A stretch of DNA of 64,000 bases, taken from contig NC_134835.1 of the NCBI RefSeq assembly GCF_004210375.1, positions 72,074,447 to 72,138,446 on the forward strand, in the 5' to 3' direction. Within the stretch, counting starts at the first letter, position 1. The number at the start of each line of letters is the position of its first letter. Made by a program: the position numbers and the translations under genes. The stretch is from Tachypleus tridentatus. Its lineage: Eukaryota > Arthropoda > Merostomata > Xiphosura > Limulidae. The notes beneath the pieces are model-generated. The model saw nothing but the letters and a program-made list of their open reading frames with translations. It was not told where the DNA came from and made no database searches. This document shows positions 62,101-64,000 of this stretch, piece after piece.

Positions 62101-63304
62101 AAGTCTCTAATCTACCATATTAGGATAAAATTATTACCTTCATCACTCAGTAAATACAACTCAAGATCACATTTGAAACCAAACATAACATTCTGATACT
62201 ATGTGAGTTTGCAAACCTAACAGTGGAAATATCAGCTAGGCCATCATATCTGTGCTTCAAAATTAGCATATGAAGACAAACAAACTGCAATAAAAATTAA
62301 CAAACCTTACATACATTTGCATTAATGTAAGTAATTAAAAATTTGACTTATTATAAAAAATGAGTCATTGACATAAATAGCTCATTCTTAAGAATCAGTA
62401 ATGAACTAGATGTTTCAACTGAAAAACTCACTGAGTTGGAGAGTACCTATTCTCGATGTAATATAAAGTGATATGTATGGTTCTTTACACATGATCATGA
62501 TGAAGAATGTGAGATTTTATAACAGAAATGGTGTCTTCCTACTCTAGCTGATGTAAAGCACTCAAATGTATTAATGACCTCCAATTATATGATGTGAGAT
62601 GTTATATAATAATTATAACATGACATATAACACTACAGTATAACTAAAACTCAGGACTATACAATGTAGGATAACAGTCCTTTTTATTGTATAGTCTATG
62701 TGACATAAAACTCAACAGTACATCTTGTAATCTACAATTATATGTAAGATAATGCAGTATGAATGGTAACTTTCTACCAATTAATTTGCATGAAAATGTA
62801 ATTATACATAATTTTAACTTATTTTTCTCTTGATCTTTATAGTTTGCTTACATTTAATCAAAGGCTCTTCATAATAACATAATTTTGGTTGTTCAGTTCA
62901 GCCAGTTTCACACTACCTTTCTTTGAAGTTACCGAAACTGTATGAAGTAAAAATGTGATATGGCTAAACCCTCCACTACCTGGTTAAACATAAAGCGATA
63001 TAATCAAGAGTTTCCATTAAGTTATGAATAAAAGGTGTGGCACAACTGGTTCATTTTTATGAACAATACAACTACACATTCCATGAATTTCCTATAGAAG
63101 ATGTAATATAATTAGAGATCCACAATCATATGATATAACACAAGTAGCATGATTAGTATCTTACCCATCCCTTTTTCTTTTTCTTGTCTTTTCCATCACT
63201 CATTTCTCCAGACCTAGAATTTCCACTGTTACCACTTGACAAAGAGTTGACACTTGATACAGAATCTGTGGACATTTGTCTAGACATCTTGTGTTCTTGA
63301 AGTG
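43966..63304 (-). CDS. NAV: neuron navigator (NAV/sickie) C-terminal 714 residues, partial
   Basis: Seventeen exons on the minus strand close exactly in phase and end in stop TGA at 43966-43968; the 5' part lies beyond 64,000. In order: a Ser-rich basic segment ([36 protein letters not shown]), a coiled coil (about window residues 110-165, with [15 protein letters not shown]), a linker, and an AAA+ ATPase with Walker A GPSGTGKT (379-386) and Walker B VIILDN (444-449). The C-terminus runs [55 protein letters not shown] and a VESTL end like vertebrate NAVs (LESTL). Navigators act on the cytoskeleton in axon guidance and cell migration. Which vertebrate NAV is closest was not decided; arthropods normally have one, called sickie in flies. 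Confidence 0.95.
44988..45188 (-). CDS. NAV: NAV exon 16 of window
   Basis: Acceptor ATCTGTAG, donor TTGGTAAG. Encodes [20 protein letters not shown], then [16 protein letters not shown] and an acidic stretch ending ADPL. Confidence 0.95.
45374..45492 (-). CDS. NAV: NAV exon 15 of window
   Basis: Acceptor ATTTCCAG, donor CAGGTACA. Encodes [20 protein letters not shown] and [19 protein letters not shown]. Confidence 0.95.
46346..46542 (-). CDS. NAV: NAV exon 14 of window
   Basis: Acceptor TGTGTAG, donor TGGTAAGT. Encodes [20 protein letters not shown] through [20 protein letters not shown] and SSDVTI. Confidence 0.95.
46543..50011 (-). other. NAV intron, 3.5 kb, no feature seen
   Basis: AT-rich, without a recognisable repeat or exon. 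The longest frame (48,521-48,709 minus) has no domain. Confidence 0.4.
50012..50083 (-). CDS. NAV: NAV exon 13 of window
   Basis: Acceptor TTCTTGTAG, donor TAGGTGAG. Encodes [20 protein letters not shown] and HNF. Split codons at both ends give Cys and Arg. Confidence 0.94.
   Translation of the reverse strand, partial: SIYYWNNEPSHLLNNKPSTSSQL
50542..50646 (-). CDS. NAV: NAV exon 12 of window (Walker B)
   Basis: Acceptor TTTTGCAG, donor TGGTATTT. Encodes [20 protein letters not shown] and [10 protein letters not shown]. The Walker B Asp is intact. Confidence 0.94.
51510..51620 (-). CDS. NAV: NAV exon 11 of window
   Basis: Acceptor TATAAAG, donor TAGGTAAG. Encodes [20 protein letters not shown] and [16 protein letters not shown]. 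Confidence 0.94.
51782..52067 (-). repeat. Thr-type SINE in NAV intron
   Basis: Tail GAATTTCACACAAAGCTACT at left, body, B box AATTCAAACCCGTGACC, head GGACATGCCAGGCC at right. Flanked by TATTTAGAAG (51,772-51,781) and TATTCAGAAG (52,068-52,077), one mismatch. Confidence 0.88.
52460..52631 (-). CDS. NAV: NAV exon 10 of window (Walker A)
   Basis: Acceptor TGGAAAG, donor GAGGTATA. Encodes [20 protein letters not shown], then [20 protein letters not shown] with the intact P-loop. Confidence 0.96.
52903..53145 (+). mobile_element. Tc1/mariner-type IR/DR end fragment
   Basis: CAGTCATGTGAAAAATTTAG...AACACCCTATG at 52,904 and, about 188 bp further in, GAAAAAGTTAGGACACCCTT at 53,101. Two direct repeats spaced like this in one terminal repeat are the IR/DR layout of Tc1-like transposons. 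No partner end or transposase was identified. Confidence 0.45.
53464..53538 (-). CDS. NAV: NAV exon 9 of window
   Basis: Acceptor GTTTACAG, donor AGGGTAAA. Encodes [20 protein letters not shown] and ITLK, just before the ATPase domain. Confidence 0.93.
53695..53826. repeat. inverted-repeat hairpin, PLE-like
   Basis: Left arm TTTACGTAAAAACGGCTTGT (53,695-53,727) pairs with right arm ACAAGCTGTTTTTACATAAA (53,795-53,826), about 32 bp at roughly 85 percent. The loop carries GTTTCGACCTTCTTCGGTCA then TCGTCAGG. Confidence 0.7.
53965..53979 (-). CDS. NAV: NAV 15 nt microexon (candidate)
   Basis: ACAACAAAAACTCAG between acceptor ACATTTAG and donor GTAAGT. It adds DNKNS between ...VRAK and DAELPE. 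Its phases (two bases in, one base out) fit both neighbours, and skipping it also keeps the frame, so alternative use is likely. Too short for homology proof. Confidence 0.65.
54394..54487 (-). CDS. NAV: NAV exon 7 of window
   Basis: Acceptor CCCTAG, donor AGGTAGAT. Encodes [20 protein letters not shown] and [11 protein letters not shown]. Ends in phase 1. Confidence 0.93.
55203..55292 (-). CDS. NAV: NAV exon 6 of window
   Basis: Acceptor ATGCAG, donor AAAGTAAG. Encodes [20 protein letters not shown] and [10 protein letters not shown], phase 0 at both ends. Confidence 0.94.
55975..57030 (+). mobile_element. CR1-like LINE 3' fragment, antisense to NAV
   Basis: Reads [32 protein letters not shown] and [16 protein letters not shown], then broken frames ([46 protein letters not shown]). 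This is the RT palm with its FADD motif and the usual CR1/L2-type tail. 5' truncated and full of stops. A Val-type SINE is nested in it. Confidence 0.82.
56758..56870 (-). repeat. Val-type SINE nested in the CR1 fragment
   Basis: Tail CTAACAGCAAAGCCACATCA at left, head with GCGTTGGAAATCCATAGACA at right. Flanked by GCAGTTTAGAC at 56,747-56,757 and 56,871-56,881 (11 of 11). Confidence 0.88.
57387..57493 (-). CDS. NAV: NAV exon 5 of window
   Basis: Acceptor TTCAACAG, donor GAGGTAAG. Encodes [18 protein letters not shown] and [12 protein letters not shown]. Confidence 0.92.
57494..58887 (-). other. NAV intron, nothing recognised
   Basis: AT-rich, with no clear repeat or exon. Confidence 0.35.
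58888..59047 (-). CDS. NAV: NAV exon 4 of window
   Basis: Acceptor GTTAG, donor TGGTAAGG. Encodes [18 protein letters not shown], then [20 protein letters not shown]. Ends in phase 1. Confidence 0.93.
59222..59262 (-). repeat. SINE tail fragment
   Basis: TTTTCTTAGCACAAAGCTAT then ATCATGAGCTATTTGTG, the reverse of the shared SINE tail. Confidence 0.45.
59439..59595 (-). CDS. NAV: NAV exon 3 of window (coiled coil)
   Basis: Acceptor AACTAG, donor CAGGTGCT. Encodes [20 protein letters not shown] and [18 protein letters not shown], a strong coiled coil. Confidence 0.94.
59596..61468 (-). other. NAV intron, nothing recognised
   Basis: The codon phases of exons 2 and 3 join directly, so no exon is needed here. 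No repeat identified with confidence. Confidence 0.4.
61469..61656 (-). CDS. NAV: NAV exon 2 of window
   Basis: Acceptor ATGTAG, donor GAGTAAGT. Encodes [25 protein letters not shown] and a Ser-rich end. Ends in phase 2. Confidence 0.93.
63165..63304 (-). CDS. NAV: NAV exon 1 of window (Ser-rich/basic)
   Basis: Acceptor CTATAG, donor GGGTAAGA. Encodes [18 protein letters not shown] to KKKKKGW. It begins with two bases of a codon shared with an exon outside the window. Confidence 0.9.
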
Positions 63305-64000
63305 CTATAGATATCAGTAAGCATATTACAAATCACATGAACAGCACTTTACACACATAACAAGTTATATACGCAGTTGAATTTAAGGGAAAATAGTGTC
63401 AACAATTTCAGTGTATTATGTTTAATACCCCTATAGTAAAAATGTGACAGGAGGTATTAAATATAACATAGTAAAAATATTATAATTAAACAGTGTGAGC
63501 AGATGATAGCAATTATAAAACTGAAATGTAATGTCTTTTCAACTACAATTCTTGAAATAGATCTAAAACTTCATTTTTCTTTTTTTAATACACAGAAACA
63601 TTTATAAAATTACTTCAAATTCTTATTAATGATTATTATTTACACATAATTATTTCATTTAGCAACATTAATATTTCTCACATTTAAATAAATATACTTT
63701 CTGAATATCTATGATTTGAGTGTAGCCTTACATTTTTTCACAATAAATATCTTACAAATTTATAATAAATTATCATATCTACTGCAATTTTTTCTTTATT
63801 TTTGTAAATAGCTAAGTAAATTTAGGCATGACTAAGATAATACTAGTAATATCTACATAGTTAAAGAAATACTACAAAACAAGGTTCTATTCCACAAATA
63901 TATAATCACTTATTGTTCTCAATTAAGGAAAAAACAGACTAAATACAGTCACACTTTTCAGAGAATTTTCTGCTATATTTTTAGATATTTATTCTTATAA

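Overview
This is a eukaryotic, AT-rich, intron-containing window. Two tRNA-derived SINE families are scattered through it, and the one carrying a Thr-like (CGT anticodon) head with a long conserved body resembles repeats I associate with horseshoe crabs. The coding content is clearly metazoan: TM9SF2, KLHL10 and a neuron navigator. My best inference is a chelicerate, probably a horseshoe crab (Limulus/Tachypleus type). That rests on recall of the SINE and was not tested.

Layout. (1) 1-11,892, + strand: the last six coding exons of a TM9SF2-type nonaspanin; the 5' part lies outside the window. Its 7.2 kb intron (4,116-11,319) holds a broken LINE (about 4,940-8,095), a DIRS-like tyrosine-recombinase relic and a 128 bp tandem duplication. 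(2) 11,893-24,418: intergenic. It has a complete but dead hAT transposon with a perfect 8 bp target duplication (17,250-19,441), several SINEs and an initiator tRNA-Met gene (23,074-23,145, minus). (3) 24,419-35,695, + strand: a complete six-exon KLHL10 gene (BTB, BACK, six Kelch blades, 591 codons plus stop), with introns full of SINEs. (4) 35,696-43,965: the gap between two convergent genes. It carries a second copy of the same LINE family on the minus strand, split by two oppositely oriented copies of an unclassified element of about 0.71 kb with TATA-like and heat-shock-element-like motifs. (5) 43,966-64,000, minus strand: 17 coding exons of a neuron navigator (NAV/sickie) gene encoding the last 714 residues, with the coiled coil, a 15 nt microexon and the AAA+ ATPase. 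The gene continues beyond 64,000. A CR1-like LINE, SINEs and a Tc1-like IR/DR end sit in its introns.

The three protein genes are not functionally linked: Golgi/endosomal membrane trafficking, a CUL3 ubiquitin-ligase adaptor of male germ cells, and cytoskeleton/axon guidance. Exon phases close exactly across all three gene models, so the exon borders are well supported. I found no convincing new multi-gene system. The most interesting unexplained items are the paired HSE/TATA-bearing elements in the LINE, the shared 3' tail of the two SINE families, a snap-back SINE, the PLE-like hairpins and the in-frame NAV microexon.
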